A DNA stretch of 64,000 nucleotides from Rhizobiales bacterium 63-22. Its GTDB lineage: Bacteria; Pseudomonadota; Alphaproteobacteria; Rhizobiales; Rhizobiaceae. The stretch covers positions 45,115-109,114 of the forward strand of contig MKVZ01000004.1 of NCBI GenBank assembly GCA_001898995.1, in the 5' to 3' direction. Made by a program: the position numbers and the translations under genes. Of this stretch, positions 25,831 through 34,872 are shown piece after piece. Under the pieces are notes generated by a model. The model was not told the origin of the DNA and ran no database searches. It saw only the letters and a program-made list of their open reading frames with translations. Each line of letters begins with the position of its first letter. Position 1 is the stretch's first letter.

Positions 25831-27354
25831 TTATCTCTTGAACCCGCCGAGAATGCCACGCACGATCGCGCGGCCGAGTGACGAGCCGACCGAGCGCACC
25901 ACGGATTTCATCGCGGCTTCCGCCACTGTCTGACGGCCGGAACGGCGGCCGGTGCCGAGCGCGGCATCGACGATTTCGCCAAACAGACCACCGCCCTGAC
26001 CTTCGTCGCCGGCCTTCCGCTGCCCGCCTTTCTGCTGTGCGGTTGCCGCGCCCTGCGCGCTGCGCGCCAGCATCTCGAAAGCCGATTCGCGGTCGATGAC
26101 CTGATCATACTGGCCGGCGACGGGGCTTGCGGCGACGATCCTCGCGCGCTCCTCCGCAGTCAGCGGCCCGATGCGCGAGGACGGCGGACGGATCAGCGTG
26201 CGCTGCACCACCGAGGGCACGCCCTTGTCCTGCAAAGTGGAAACCAGCGCCTCGCCAGTGGCGAGGCTGGTGATCGCCTGAAACGTGTTGAAATCGGGAT
26301 TGGGGCGGAAGGTGTCCGCCGCCGTCTTCACCGCCGCCGTCTCGCGCGGCGTATAGGCGCGCAGCGCGTGCTGCACGCGGTTGCCGAGCTGCGCCAGCAC
26401 CGTTTCCGGCACGTCGAGCGGATTCTGCGTCACGAAATAGACGCCGACGCCCTTGGAGCGAATCAGGCGCACCACCTGCTCCACCCGGTCGATCAGCGCC
26501 TTGGGAGCCTGATCGAACAGGAGATGCGCCTCGTCGAAGAAGAACACCAGACGCGGCTTGTCCGGGTCGCCCACTTCCGGCAGCGCCTCGAACAGCTCCG
26601 ACATCAGCCAGAGCAGGAAGGTGGAATAAAGGCGGGGATTCATCATCAGCTTGTCGGCGGCCAGCACGCTGACCACACCGCGTCCGTCGGTGGTGGTGCG
26701 CATGAGATCGGCAATGCGCAGCGCCGGCTCGCCGAAGAATTTCGAGCCGCCCTGCTGGTCGAGCACCAGAAGCGTGCGCTGGATCGCGCCGACGGAAGCC
26801 TTGGTGACATTGCCGTATTTCGCCGAAAGCTCCGCCGCCCGGTTTGCCATTTCGGCGAGCATCGCCTGCAAGTCCTTGAGGTCGAGCAGCAGCAATCCTT
26901 CCTCGTCCGCCAGCCGGAAGGCGATGTTGAGCACGCCTTCCTGCGCCTCGGTGAGGTTCATGAGGCGCGAAAGCAGGAGCGGCCCCATTTCCGAGATGGT
27001 GGCGCGCACCGGATGGCCCTGCTCGCCGAAAATGTCCCAGAAGATCACCGGCGCGGCGCGCATCTCGTAAGGGGTGAGCTTCACCTCCGCCGCGCGTTTG
27101 GCAAGGCTGTCGTTCATGACGCCGGCGGCGGCCACGCCCGAAAGATCGCCCTTGATATCGGCGCAGAAGACCGGGACGCCCGCAGCCGAGAAACTTTCCG
27201 CCAGAACCTGCAACGTCACGGTCTTGCCCGTGCCCGTCGCGCCCGTCACCAGACCGTGCCGGTTGCCATAGCGCAGCGCCAGATATTCCGGCTGCTGGTA
27301 GCTGTCGTCGGGCTTGCGGCTCGCGCCAAGGAAAATCGCGTCTTCTGCAGTCAT
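25831..27354 (-). CDS. HerA-like P-loop ATPase (DUF853 family)
   Basis: I take the ATG at 27352-27354 (507 residues), with AAGGAG 12 bases upstream. Walker A is GATGTGKTVT and Walker B is LVFFFDEAHLL; DIKGDLSGVA and QNPLDVPETVLAQLGNRVQHALRAYTP-type segments complete the HerA/DUF853 pattern. A low-complexity Gln/Gly linker comes before a helical C-terminus. HerA-like ATPases pump or process DNA, but DUF853 has no settled role. No NurA-like nuclease lies next to it. Confidence 0.88.
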   Translation of the reverse strand: MTAEDAIFLGASRKPDDSYQQPEYLALRYGNRHGLVTGATGTGKTVTLQVLAESFSAAGVPVFCADIKGDLSGVAAAGVMNDSLAKRAAEVKLTPYEMRAAPVIFWDIFGEQGHPVRATISEMGPLLLSRLMNLTEAQEGVLNIAFRLADEEGLLLLDLKDLQAMLAEMANRAAELSAKYGNVTKASVGAIQRTLLVLDQQGGSKFFGEPALRIADLMRTTTDGRGVVSVLAADKLMMNPRLYSTFLLWLMSELFEALPEVGDPDKPRLVFFFDEAHLLFDQAPKALIDRVEQVVRLIRSKGVGVYFVTQNPLDVPETVLAQLGNRVQHALRAYTPRETAAVKTAADTFRPNPDFNTFQAITSLATGEALVSTLQDKGVPSVVQRTLIRPPSSRIGPLTAEERARIVAASPVAGQYDQVIDRESAFEMLARSAQGAATAQQKGGQRKAGDEGQGGGLFGEIVDAALGTGRRSGRQTVAEAAMKSVVRSVGSSLGRAIVRGILGGFKR

Positions 27355-27543
27355 CGGGCGGTTTGCTCCTTCTGGTCGAACTGGCCAACCGGTATAGAAC
27401 GCATCGCAAAAAGTGCGAAGCGCTTTTCGGGACGGGCGCGAACCGGATGGTTTTTTCGCGGCTGAAGCAGGCATATGGTGTACACGGAAATTTCATGTGC
27501 CGGCATCACGGCAAGGCTTGCAAAGCATCCGGTTGAGTGCATA

Positions 27544-27557
27544 TTACGTAAACGTAA
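27544..27557. promoter_or_regulatory. TTACGT-AA-ACGTAA inverted repeat
   Basis: This short inverted repeat lies 21 bp upstream of the DUF2267-like gene start and just before its GGGAG ribosome site, so a bound protein would block expression. The regulator is not known. Confidence 0.35.
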
Positions 27558-27577
27558 GATTTTTTGGGAGAATATCC

Positions 27578-27940
27578 ATGGACGAACTGATCGCGCGCAT
27601 CACCTCCAAGGTCGGCATCGACCAGCCCACGGCGGAAAAGGCCGTTGGCCTGATCCTCGGCTTTCTCCAGAAGGAAGGCCCAGCGGAAACGCAGCAGTTG
27701 CTGAGCGCCATTCCGGGCGCGGAAGATCTTATCGCCAATGCGGGTGGCGGCGGCGGTCTGCTTTCCGGCCTGATGGGCGGGGTGATGGGCCTCGGTTCGC
27801 AGCTCATGGGCGCGGGCCTCGGCATGGGGGAAATCTCCGGCGTCGCCAAGGAGACGATCCAGTTCGCCCGCGAAAAGGCGGGCGACGGCCCGGTGGATGC
27901 CGTGATCGGCGCGATCCCCGGCCTCAGCCAGTTCGTGTAA
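27578..27940 (+). CDS. DUF2267-like small protein
   Basis: The 120-residue product begins MDELIARITSKVGIDQPTAEKAVGLIL, the usual start of DUF2267-type proteins, and continues with a Gly-rich centre (about 48-78) and a helical tail. GGGAG lies 9 bases before the ATG. The function is unknown. The DUF name is my best recognition and not certain. Confidence 0.7.
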   Translation: MDELIARITSKVGIDQPTAEKAVGLILGFLQKEGPAETQQLLSAIPGAEDLIANAGGGGGLLSGLMGGVMGLGSQLMGAGLGMGEISGVAKETIQFAREKAGDGPVDAVIGAIPGLSQFV

Positions 27941-28003
27941 GGACGGCTTTTCGCAGCACCCCGCCTTCTCCGAAGAAGGCTGGATTCTTTCAGGGAACAT
28001 GCC

Positions 28004-28734
28004 GTGGACGATCAACTGCATGTTGTATTCGGTCTGTCCGCGGCGCACACGCTGAAACTTGCGTTCGCCTATGCCGGGCGGGGCGGCAGGATCATGCCGC
28101 TCCACGATACTTTCGATCTCGGTCCCGTCGCGCAGCACGATGATGAAAAGCGTCTGCAATGGCTGGAGGCGGCACACCCCGGCCATGATTGCCGCTGGAT
28201 CGTGGATGGCGACCGGCTTCTGCTCGCAGAGTCGCTGTCGGCAGAACGACCGCCAATCGCATGGTTTTCTCCCGATTCCGCGCCGGTTTCCTCTGGTGGC
28301 TGTCGCATATGCGGGACAGGCCGTGCCGCATCGTTGCCGTGCCGCAGATGGCGCGGCAGCCGGCGGACCGGCTTGCCGAACGGTTCGACCGCGACGAACC
28401 CCTGCGCCCGCAGGACCGTGCCCGCTACCGTGAAGAATGGCGTCGCCTGCAGGACGAAGCGGCACCCATGCGGGTGATCGAAAACGGCGAACTGGTTTCC
28501 GCGCCGGTCGATTGTTTCAACGCGCACCTTCTCGCGACAACTTCCACCGAATGGCTGCACACGGCATGGATCGTCGGACGAACGCTTGAAAGCCTGTTGG
28601 CGAATAGCGGACATGTCGTCGGCGACCTGTTTCTGATGAACCGCCTGTTGGCGCTTGTCGATGCCGGCATTCTGGAGTGGCAGGACAACGGGAAGGACAT
28701 ACGGCGCTGCAAGGTGCGGCTTCGCTCGGAATAA
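28004..28734 (+). pseudogene. DUF1835/DUF3658 protein gene broken by a frameshift
   Basis: The first frame starts at GTG 28004 (LHVVFGLSAAHTLKLAF, the DUF1835 start) and reads to about 28272, at IAWFS. The matching continuation (FRAGFLWWLSHMRDRPCRIVAV, then DLFLMNRLLALVDAGILEW, the DUF3658 end) lies one frame back, ending at 28734. The protein families on both sides join smoothly if one base is added near TGGTTTTCTCCC at 28262-28273. So this is one gene with a single-base deletion or a sequencing error, not two genes. No slippery heptamer is in frame. Confidence 0.75.
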
Positions 28735-28899
28735 TACGCAAAAACAAATAGATACTGCGACATCACGAAAGCGTGATCGAACTTTCCGGATTTTCCCCTG
28801 CCCGCTCCCAAATATCGGCGATTGTTTTTCCCTCTGCCTAATGTTGACTTGTTCCGTCAATTTTCGCCGCGTGGCGGCATTGCAGAACGGAGAATGAAA

Positions 28900-29427
28900 A
28901 TGCGTAAATCCTGGGCGGCGATCGCCGCGGTCGCGGTAACGGCTTTCAGCGTGTCGCCGGCGCCGGCAACCGAATATTACATGGGTGAGCCTGTCATCAA
29001 GGAAGGCATGCAGTTCTCGCCGGCCTATCTCACCGGCATCGAGATGGACCGTCATCCGGCAGGCATGTCGATGGACCCGAGCGCCACCCACATCGAAATC
29101 GACATTCACGCCGCCAAGGGCGAGACGCACGGTTTCCCGGAGGATGCATGGATTCCTTATCTCACCGTCAACCTGACCGTGGAGAAGGTCGGTGGAAAGT
29201 ACAAGGAAACCAAGACGCTCGCGCCCATGCAGGCGGGCGACGGGCCGCATTACGCGAACAATTTCACCATGGACGGCCCCGGCGGATACAAGGCGACCTA
29301 TGTCGTTCAGCCGCCTTCCTCGAACGGCTTCATCCGCCACGTCGACAAGACGACCGGCGTGCCGGAATGGTGGAAACCGATCACCGTGTCCTGGACCTTC
29401 AAATATCCCAGCAAGCCCACCGAGTAA
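28900..29427 (+). CDS. ftrA: Periplasmic iron-binding protein FtrA (Tp34/P19 family)
   Basis: From ATG 28900 (GGAG 7 bases upstream) the 175-residue product has a signal peptide (1-23) and the P19/Tp34 fold. Signs include MDRHPAGMSMDP, HIEIDIHAAKGETHGF and FIRHVDKTTGVPEWW, with His and Met residues for metal binding. In Brucella FtrA captures ferrous iron with FtrB and passes it to the FtrC permease. It leads the three-gene ftr operon. A second ATG 6 bp upstream is too close to the ribosome site. Confidence 0.9.
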   Translation: MRKSWAAIAAVAVTAFSVSPAPATEYYMGEPVIKEGMQFSPAYLTGIEMDRHPAGMSMDPSATHIEIDIHAAKGETHGFPEDAWIPYLTVNLTVEKVGGKYKETKTLAPMQAGDGPHYANNFTMDGPGGYKATYVVQPPSSNGFIRHVDKTTGVPEWWKPITVSWTFKYPSKPTE

Positions 29428-29476
29428 GACGGCCGCGCGGCTGAACCGGTATTGCTGTATCGAAGAGGGAAGCGCC

Positions 29477-29830
29477 GTGACCGCTGTTCGTATTCTCCCA
29501 TGCATTGCCGTCATTTTTCCCACGGCCGCGCTGGCGCAATCACCCGCGCCGACGCCAGTGAACGCCGACGGTCAGATCGAGGTGATCCTCAAGGATCACC
29601 GCTTCACGCCCGCCGAAATCCATGTGCCAGCAGGAAAGCGGGTGCAGCTTCTCGTGAAGAATCGGGACGCCACCGCCGACGAGTTCGATTCGACCTCGCT
29701 CAAGGTCGAAAAGGTCATCGGCGGCGGCATGGAGGGGGTCGTCCGCCTGCGCGCCCTTGATCCGGGTCGCTATCCCTTCATGGGAGAGTTTCATTCGGAA
29801 ACCGCGCAGGGTGTCGTGATAGCGGAGTAA
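29477..29830 (+). CDS. ftrB: Cupredoxin-like FtrB
   Basis: The gene starts at GTG 29477 and codes for 117 residues with a signal peptide (1-20) and a cupredoxin fold: ILKDHRFTPAEIHVPAGKRVQLLVKNRD-type sequence and LDPGRYPFMGEFH. It fits the FtrB role of handling or oxidising ferrous iron next to FtrA. Classical copper ligands are incomplete in what I see (a His and Met near the end, no clear Cys), as in other FtrB-like proteins. The next gene begins 4 bp after the stop. Confidence 0.85.
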   Translation: MTAVRILPCIAVIFPTAALAQSPAPTPVNADGQIEVILKDHRFTPAEIHVPAGKRVQLLVKNRDATADEFDSTSLKVEKVIGGGMEGVVRLRALDPGRYPFMGEFHSETAQGVVIAE

Positions 29831-29834
29831 TAAA

Positions 29835-30659
29835 ATGCTGGCGGCGCTGATCATCGTTTTTCGCGAGGTTCTCGAAGCCGGGCTGGTCGTCGGTGTCGTA
29901 CTGGCGGCGACACGCGCGATTGCCGGGCGAAGCCGCTGGATCGCACTTGGACTGCTCGTTGGTCTGGCGGGGGCCTGCGTGGTGGCCCTGTTCGCCAGCC
30001 GGATTGCCAATCTTTTCCAGGGATCCGGGCAGGAAGCGCTGAATGCGACGGTGCTCCTCATCGCCGTTGCCATGCTGTGCTGGCACAATAGCTGGATGGC
30101 CCGCCATGGACGCGACCTTGCCAACGAACTCAAGGCGGTCGGCCTCGATGTGGCGGCGGGGCGGCGTCCGCTGACAGCCCTTGCCGTCGTCTGCGGCGTG
30201 GCCGTGCTGCGGGAAGGCTCGGAAGTCGTGCTCTTCCTCTACGGTGTCGCGGCCGGCGGCGGCGTGACGGCGAGCGGCATACTGATCGGCGGCATTCTCG
30301 GCATCATCGGCGGAGCTATTGTCTCCGTTCTCCTGTACCTTGGCCTGATCGCGATCCCGCTGCGCTATCTGTTCGGTACGCTCACCACGCTGATCACCTT
30401 GCTGGCCGCAGGCCTCGCGGCGCAAGCCGTCGATTTTCTGCAGCAGGGCGGCTGGCTGCAGATATGGTCAGACCCGGTCTGGAACACGTCATGGCTCCTT
30501 TCCGAGGACAGTCTGGGCGGAAGGATGCTCCACACCCTCATCGGCTACACAGACCGGCCGACGGGCATGGAAATCGCGGCCTACGGCGTGGTCGTCATGG
30601 TGATGGCGGGCCTGATGCGCCTCATGGCGCGCCCGGCACCGCAACAGCACCTGTCCTGA
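29835..30659 (+). CDS. ftrC: FTR1-family iron permease FtrC
   Basis: The 274-residue membrane protein has about seven hydrophobic segments and two REXXE motifs (REVLE at 10-14 and REGSE in VLREGSEVVLFLYG), the iron-binding signature of FTR1 permeases. It follows ftrB by 4 bp. In Brucella a ferredoxin-like ftrD follows; here the next gene is an unrelated acetyltransferase on the other strand. Confidence 0.92.
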   Translation: MLAALIIVFREVLEAGLVVGVVLAATRAIAGRSRWIALGLLVGLAGACVVALFASRIANLFQGSGQEALNATVLLIAVAMLCWHNSWMARHGRDLANELKAVGLDVAAGRRPLTALAVVCGVAVLREGSEVVLFLYGVAAGGGVTASGILIGGILGIIGGAIVSVLLYLGLIAIPLRYLFGTLTTLITLLAAGLAAQAVDFLQQGGWLQIWSDPVWNTSWLLSEDSLGGRMLHTLIGYTDRPTGMEIAAYGVVVMVMAGLMRLMARPAPQQHLS

Positions 30660-30698
30660 TCGCTATGGTCAAGTGTCCGCGCTTCCGCCGAAACGATC

Positions 30699-31256
30699 CT
30701 ATGTCAGTTTCGTAATATCATCCCAGACATAGACCAGATTATGCGAACGCCAGACGGGACCAGGATCAATGAAATCCCCGAGATACCGCCCTTCCAATGC
30801 CTCATAGAAAGCAATGGCCGACTGATTGCCTTTTACGACGGAAAGGGCAGCCGCTTCATATTTTCTCATCTTCAAGTGCCGCGCGAGTCTGGCGAGAAGT
30901 TCCCGTCCGATGCCGCGGCGTTTGAAATCAGGATCGACATAAAGATATTTTATTTCGCCCCGCTCGCTGAATATCCGTTCCGACGGCCTGCCGGCCGCTC
31001 CGATTCCAACGATCCGGTCACTGCACATCGCGATCAGCACGAGTTGGTCGGGATCATTGTCCGATCCCAGTTTCTCTCTCCATTTCTCACCGCGATGCCG
31101 TTCATCGAGCGTGGCATGAACTTCCGCCGGAGCAAGTTCCTTATAAGTATGCTTCCAGACCTTCACATGACAATCCGCGATCGCCTGCGCATCGCCGATA
31201 TCCGCCGGTCTGAAGGAAATATTCAATTGCCGCAATTTGGCTCCGTCATGTACCAT
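30699..31256 (-). CDS. GNAT family N-acetyltransferase
   Basis: The 185-residue protein (ATG 31254-31256; a longer form from 31274 is possible) has the acetyl-CoA site VDPDFKRRGIGRELLARL and the GNAT end NQSAIAFYEALEGRYLGD. The substrate is unknown; the order of motifs is like that of small-molecule or protein acetyltransferases. It converges on ftrC. Confidence 0.88.
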   Translation of the reverse strand: MVHDGAKLRQLNISFRPADIGDAQAIADCHVKVWKHTYKELAPAEVHATLDERHRGEKWREKLGSDNDPDQLVLIAMCSDRIVGIGAAGRPSERIFSERGEIKYLYVDPDFKRRGIGRELLARLARHLKMRKYEAAALSVVKGNQSAIAFYEALEGRYLGDFIDPGPVWRSHNLVYVWDDITKLT

Positions 31257-31580
31257 TCCAAAGGTTCCTTGCATTCGATTGTTCCAGACAACAAAAAAAC
31301 CCGCCGACCGAAGGGTGAGCAGGTTACGGAAATCCTGTGACGATTGAAGAAGAGGCTATGCCCCTCCGAACCCTCGCCGTCGCAGAATCCAGCCGCCACG
31401 CTGCGCGATCAGGCAGCGTCGGCGTCGGATAATGTCTGCGAAGCGAATGACCGGGTTCATGGCATCAGCTTAGGTAAAGCTGCTTTTGCGGTCAATCGGC
31501 GGCTTGACAGCCACCGGCAATATCTCGCGGCTTCGATTGCCGGGCGAAGCGCAAGCCGACACCGCCCGGCTATCATCCTC
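31257..31580. other. Gene-free stretch before the MFS gene
   Basis: I see no gene, RNA or clear repeat in these 324 bp. A long plus-strand frame crosses it, but this is the antisense shadow of the transporter gene that follows. Confidence 0.5.
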
Positions 31581-32882
31581 TCACCCTTCCCGCATCGCCC
31601 TGACGCCCACCTGACGGGCGCGGCCGGCAAGCCAGCCGTTGATTGCGGCGGCCAGCGCCAGAAGCGCGATGAACGGGCCGGTGGCGGCGAAGCTTCCCGC
31701 CGCGCCATGGATCACGCCCACCGCCAGCGGCCCCACCGCCGCGATCAGGTAGCCCACGCATTGTGCCATACCCGAAAGATGGGCGGCGGTATGGGAATCG
31801 GGCGAGCGCAGCACGATCACCATCATCGCGGCGGCGATCAGACCGCCCTGCCCGATGCCCTGCACCACCGCCAGCGGCCAGAAGGTCCATGTCGGCAGAT
31901 AGAGAAAACCGACCAGCGCCAGTCCCGCAATGGCGCAGAGCGCCACATTGATGAAGCTCTGGCTTTTCTGCCGCACGGCGATCGAGGGAATGAGCAGGCA
32001 CGTCACGACCTGCACCATGATGGAGAAGGATACCATGCCGCCGGCAGCCACGGCGCTCAGTCCCCTTTCCCGCAGCATCGGAGCCAGCCAGCCGAAGACG
32101 ACGTAGGCGCAGGCCGATTGCAGCCCCATGAACAGCGTCACCTGCCATGCAAGCGGATCTTTCCACAGCCCCACCACGCGGAAACCGGCATGGGCGGGAT
32201 TATGCTTCGCCCGCAGCGCCTGCGGCAGCCACAGGGCCAGCACCACCAGAACCGGGACGACCCAGACAGCTAGCGCCAGATTCCACGAGCCGCCGAGCAT
32301 GGCCTTCACCGGCACGGTGAAGCCCGCCGCCGAAGCGGCGCCGCCGCACAGCGCCATGGTGTAAAGCCCGGTCATGATGGCGGCCGTCTTGGGGAAATCG
32401 CGCTTGACCACGCCCGGCAGCAGCACATTGGCGGTGGCGATCGCCGCGCCAGCCATGGTGGTCCCGGCAAAAAGCAGCCAGAGCGGGCCGAAACCGCGCA
32501 CCAGCGTGCCGGCGGCAAGCACGACGAGAACGCCGAGCAGCACGCGCTCCGCCCCGAAACGCTGGGCGAGGCGCGGCGCGAAGGGCGCGAAGACGCCGAG
32601 GCAGACCACCGGCAGGGTGGTGAGCACGCCGGCTGCGAAGGACGACATGCCCGTCGCCTGCGCGATTTCCGGCAGCAGCACCGACACGCTGGAAAAGACC
32701 GGGCGCAGGTTGGCGGCGATCAGCACGAGACTCAGGCCCAGAAGCACGCGCAGGGCCTTGCGCGGCGGACGCTGCGCGGCGGGCCGCGGCACGCTGTCGG
32801 CCTCCGCATCGACCAGCGGCACGCCCCGCGCCTCTTGGTGCAACGGCGTTGCTTGTATGTGGGCATTATTGGTGTGGCTCAT
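31581..32882 (-). CDS. MFS transporter, CynX/NimT family
   Basis: The 433-residue membrane protein has about twelve hydrophobic segments after a hydrophilic start (1-43). Family marks include LIAANLRPVFSSVSVLLPEI, typical of CynX/NimT (cyanate and nitroimidazole efflux). It overlaps the GntR gene by an ATGA, so the regulator and transporter form one unit. The substrate is unknown. Confidence 0.85.
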   Translation of the reverse strand: MSHTNNAHIQATPLHQEARGVPLVDAEADSVPRPAAQRPPRKALRVLLGLSLVLIAANLRPVFSSVSVLLPEIAQATGMSSFAAGVLTTLPVVCLGVFAPFAPRLAQRFGAERVLLGVLVVLAAGTLVRGFGPLWLLFAGTTMAGAAIATANVLLPGVVKRDFPKTAAIMTGLYTMALCGGAASAAGFTVPVKAMLGGSWNLALAVWVVPVLVVLALWLPQALRAKHNPAHAGFRVVGLWKDPLAWQVTLFMGLQSACAYVVFGWLAPMLRERGLSAVAAGGMVSFSIMVQVVTCLLIPSIAVRQKSQSFINVALCAIAGLALVGFLYLPTWTFWPLAVVQGIGQGGLIAAAMMVIVLRSPDSHTAAHLSGMAQCVGYLIAAVGPLAVGVIHGAAGSFAATGPFIALLALAAAINGWLAGRARQVGVRAMREG

Positions 32883-33559
32883 GATGCCAGCAACCTTTCC
32901 AGTTCTTCGATCAATGGAGCCATGAAGCGGCGGACCGCCTCCTCAGCCGCTTCCGCGTCGCCCGAGGCGATGGCCTCGACGATGCGGACATGCGCCTCGT
33001 GGTCCGGCTCCGGGAGATCGCCATTGAGCGTGGCGGCGATGGATTCGCGGATGGAGGCGGAGAAAAAGCCGTAGACCTCGACCAGCGCATTATTGCCGGA
33101 CGCCGCCACGATGGCCGCATGAAAGGCGAAATCGTGCGCGATGAAAGCGGCCCGATCCGTCTCCGGCCGGCTTTTGCCGCGCTGCTCCAGCAGTGCCTCC
33201 AGATGCGCGAGGACCTGCGGCGTCGCCCGCCGGGCGGCGAGCCGCGCGGCCTCCGCCTCAAGCGCCGCGCGCGTCTCGAAACGGTCGCGCAAACTGGTGT
33301 GGCGGATGCGGTCGAGGCTCCGCGCCGCATCGGCGGCCGAGCGCACATAAGTGCCCGAACCCTGCCGCGTTTCAAGCATGCCCTGCGCGACAAGCGCACG
33401 CACCGCCTCCCGCACCGTGCCGCGGCTGACGCCGAGGCTTTGCGAAAGCTCCGCCTCGTTCGGCAGGCGCGCGCCCAGCGTCCAGCGGCCGGAAACGATC
33501 TCGGCGCGAATCGACTGCATGGCCTCTTCGGTCAGGCTGATGCGGGAAACGGTTTTCAT
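32879..33559 (-). CDS. GntR family regulator (FadR/FCD type)
   Basis: The 226-residue product has an N-terminal winged helix (LPNEAELSQSLGVSRGTVREAVRAL, about 30-55) and a C-terminal FCD ligand domain with metal-binding residues in DFAFHAAIVAASGN and HVRIVEAI. It is the first gene of the unit with the MFS transporter and probably controls it in response to an organic acid-like ligand. Confidence 0.9.
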   Translation of the reverse strand: MKTVSRISLTEEAMQSIRAEIVSGRWTLGARLPNEAELSQSLGVSRGTVREAVRALVAQGMLETRQGSGTYVRSAADAARSLDRIRHTSLRDRFETRAALEAEAARLAARRATPQVLAHLEALLEQRGKSRPETDRAAFIAHDFAFHAAIVAASGNNALVEVYGFFSASIRESIAATLNGDLPEPDHEAHVRIVEAIASGDAEAAEEAVRRFMAPLIEELERLLAS

Positions 33560-33680
33560 CGGGGTTGGAAGAGGATCGCCAAATTCATCGGATGACTTGA
33601 TGAATTACGCCCGGCAATATCCGCTGTCAACCCTTGGAGCATGCAGCGACGGAGGTTTCGCGAGCCGCCGCGTTCAGTCA

Positions 33681-33780
33681 GATCGCCGTGCGCCTTAACA
33701 GGCGCATCTTGGCGATCTATCCTTGTATTAGAGCATCGGATTTTCCGAAAACTGGATTCCACTTTTCGGTCCGATGCTCT
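33681..33780. repeat. Two-palindrome intergenic repeat, copy A4
   Basis: A GATCGCC / GGCGATC palindrome (33681-33717) is joined to AGAGCATCGGA / TCCGATGCTCT (33730-33780). Differences from A1/A2 in one arm are matched in the other (GATCGTC becomes GATCGCC on both sides), a sign that the hairpin is under selection. Confidence 0.88.
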
Positions 33781-33821
33781 AACAGTTTCCTGCCCCCATT
33801 TCCAGAACGACGGACATCCGC

Positions 33822-34814
33822 ATGATAACGCTCTACAGTCTTACCGGAGACCATCTCGAACCCATCGAGGTCGAGCCCGGCCGGCCATTGCCGGAAAGCG
33901 TGGTCTGGATCGACCTGTTCATGCCGGCCGTCAACGAGGACCGCATCGTGGAAGCGTGGATGGGCATTTCCATCCCGACGCGCGAGGACATGACGGAGAT
34001 CGAGGAATCGAGCCGCTTTTATGCGGAGACGGGCGCGCAATATCTGACAGTGCCAATCCTGCACGCGGTCGATCTCGACCATCGCGAGCTTGCCCCCGTC
34101 ACCTTCGTCCTGCATGGCACGCGCCTGATCACGGTGCGCTATGCCAATCCGAAGTCGATCGCCAATTATATCATGCGCGCAACCAAGCCGGCCAACGGTC
34201 TGATCATGGCCAAATGCAGCGGGCTTTCGATCATGCTCGGCATCACCGAGGCCACCACCAACCGCCTCGCCGACATTCTGGAAGGGGTGGCGGGCAAGAT
34301 CGACGCCGCCTCGCATTCCATCTATCGCCGGCAGCCCGGCACGCGGCCCATGACCACGCAGGATTTCCGCCATGTCCTGACCCAGATCGGCGGACAGGGC
34401 ACCTTCCTGTCGCGAATACGGGAAAGCCTCGCGGGGCTGAGCCGCATGCTGGTCTATCTCTCGGCGGTCAGCAACCCGGCGGCGGCCAAGAAGGACACCC
34501 GCTCCTGGATCAAGTCGCTGGAGCGCGACACGCAATCGCTGACCAACTATGTGGACTTCCTGTCCAACAAGGTCACGTTCCTGCTCGACACGGTGGTGGG
34601 GCTGATCTCGGTGGAACAGAACGCCATCATCAAGATCTTCTCCGTGGCCGCGGTCGGCTTCATGCCGCCTACGCTGGTGGCCTCCATCTACGGCATGAAT
34701 TTCTCCTTCATGCCCGAACTGCACAAGGCATGGGGCTATCCCATGGCGCTGGGGCTGATGATCGCCTCCGCCCTGCTGCCGCTCTATTATTTCCGCCGCA
34801 AGGGCTGGCTGTAA
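33822..34814 (+). CDS. corA: CorA-family magnesium/cobalt transporter
   Basis: The 330-residue protein has a long cytosolic N-terminal funnel and two C-terminal membrane helices (about 268-292 and 303-322). The GMN selectivity motif is at about 291-293 (YGMNFSFMPEL), preceded by KIFSVAAVGFMPPTL. CorA forms a pentameric channel for Mg2+. It stands alone with an upstream repeat. Confidence 0.93.
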   Translation: MITLYSLTGDHLEPIEVEPGRPLPESVVWIDLFMPAVNEDRIVEAWMGISIPTREDMTEIEESSRFYAETGAQYLTVPILHAVDLDHRELAPVTFVLHGTRLITVRYANPKSIANYIMRATKPANGLIMAKCSGLSIMLGITEATTNRLADILEGVAGKIDAASHSIYRRQPGTRPMTTQDFRHVLTQIGGQGTFLSRIRESLAGLSRMLVYLSAVSNPAAAKKDTRSWIKSLERDTQSLTNYVDFLSNKVTFLLDTVVGLISVEQNAIIKIFSVAAVGFMPPTLVASIYGMNFSFMPELHKAWGYPMALGLMIASALLPLYYFRRKGWL

Positions 34815-34820
34815 AATAGA

Positions 34821-34858
34821 TTTACATCCTTAGATTGTATTCTATAATGAAGACAATC
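34821..34858 (+). promoter_or_regulatory. Promoter and operator of the AbrB-like gene
   Basis: TTTACA (34821-34826), 16 bases, then TATAAT (34843-34848). An inverted repeat GATTGT (34833-34838) / ACAATC (34853-34858) flanks the -10, an arrangement expected for self-repression by the downstream DNA-binding protein. Confidence 0.6.
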
Positions 34859-34872
34859 GAAAGGTATGGATC

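Noticed and set aside
28262..28273. Programmed -1 frameshift
   Set aside because: No X-XXY-YYZ heptamer in the right frame and no clear downstream structure.
28189..28734. Separate small gene in the second frame of the DUF1835/DUF3658 locus
   Set aside because: Its sequence continues the upstream frame's family and has no good start, so one frameshifted gene explains both.
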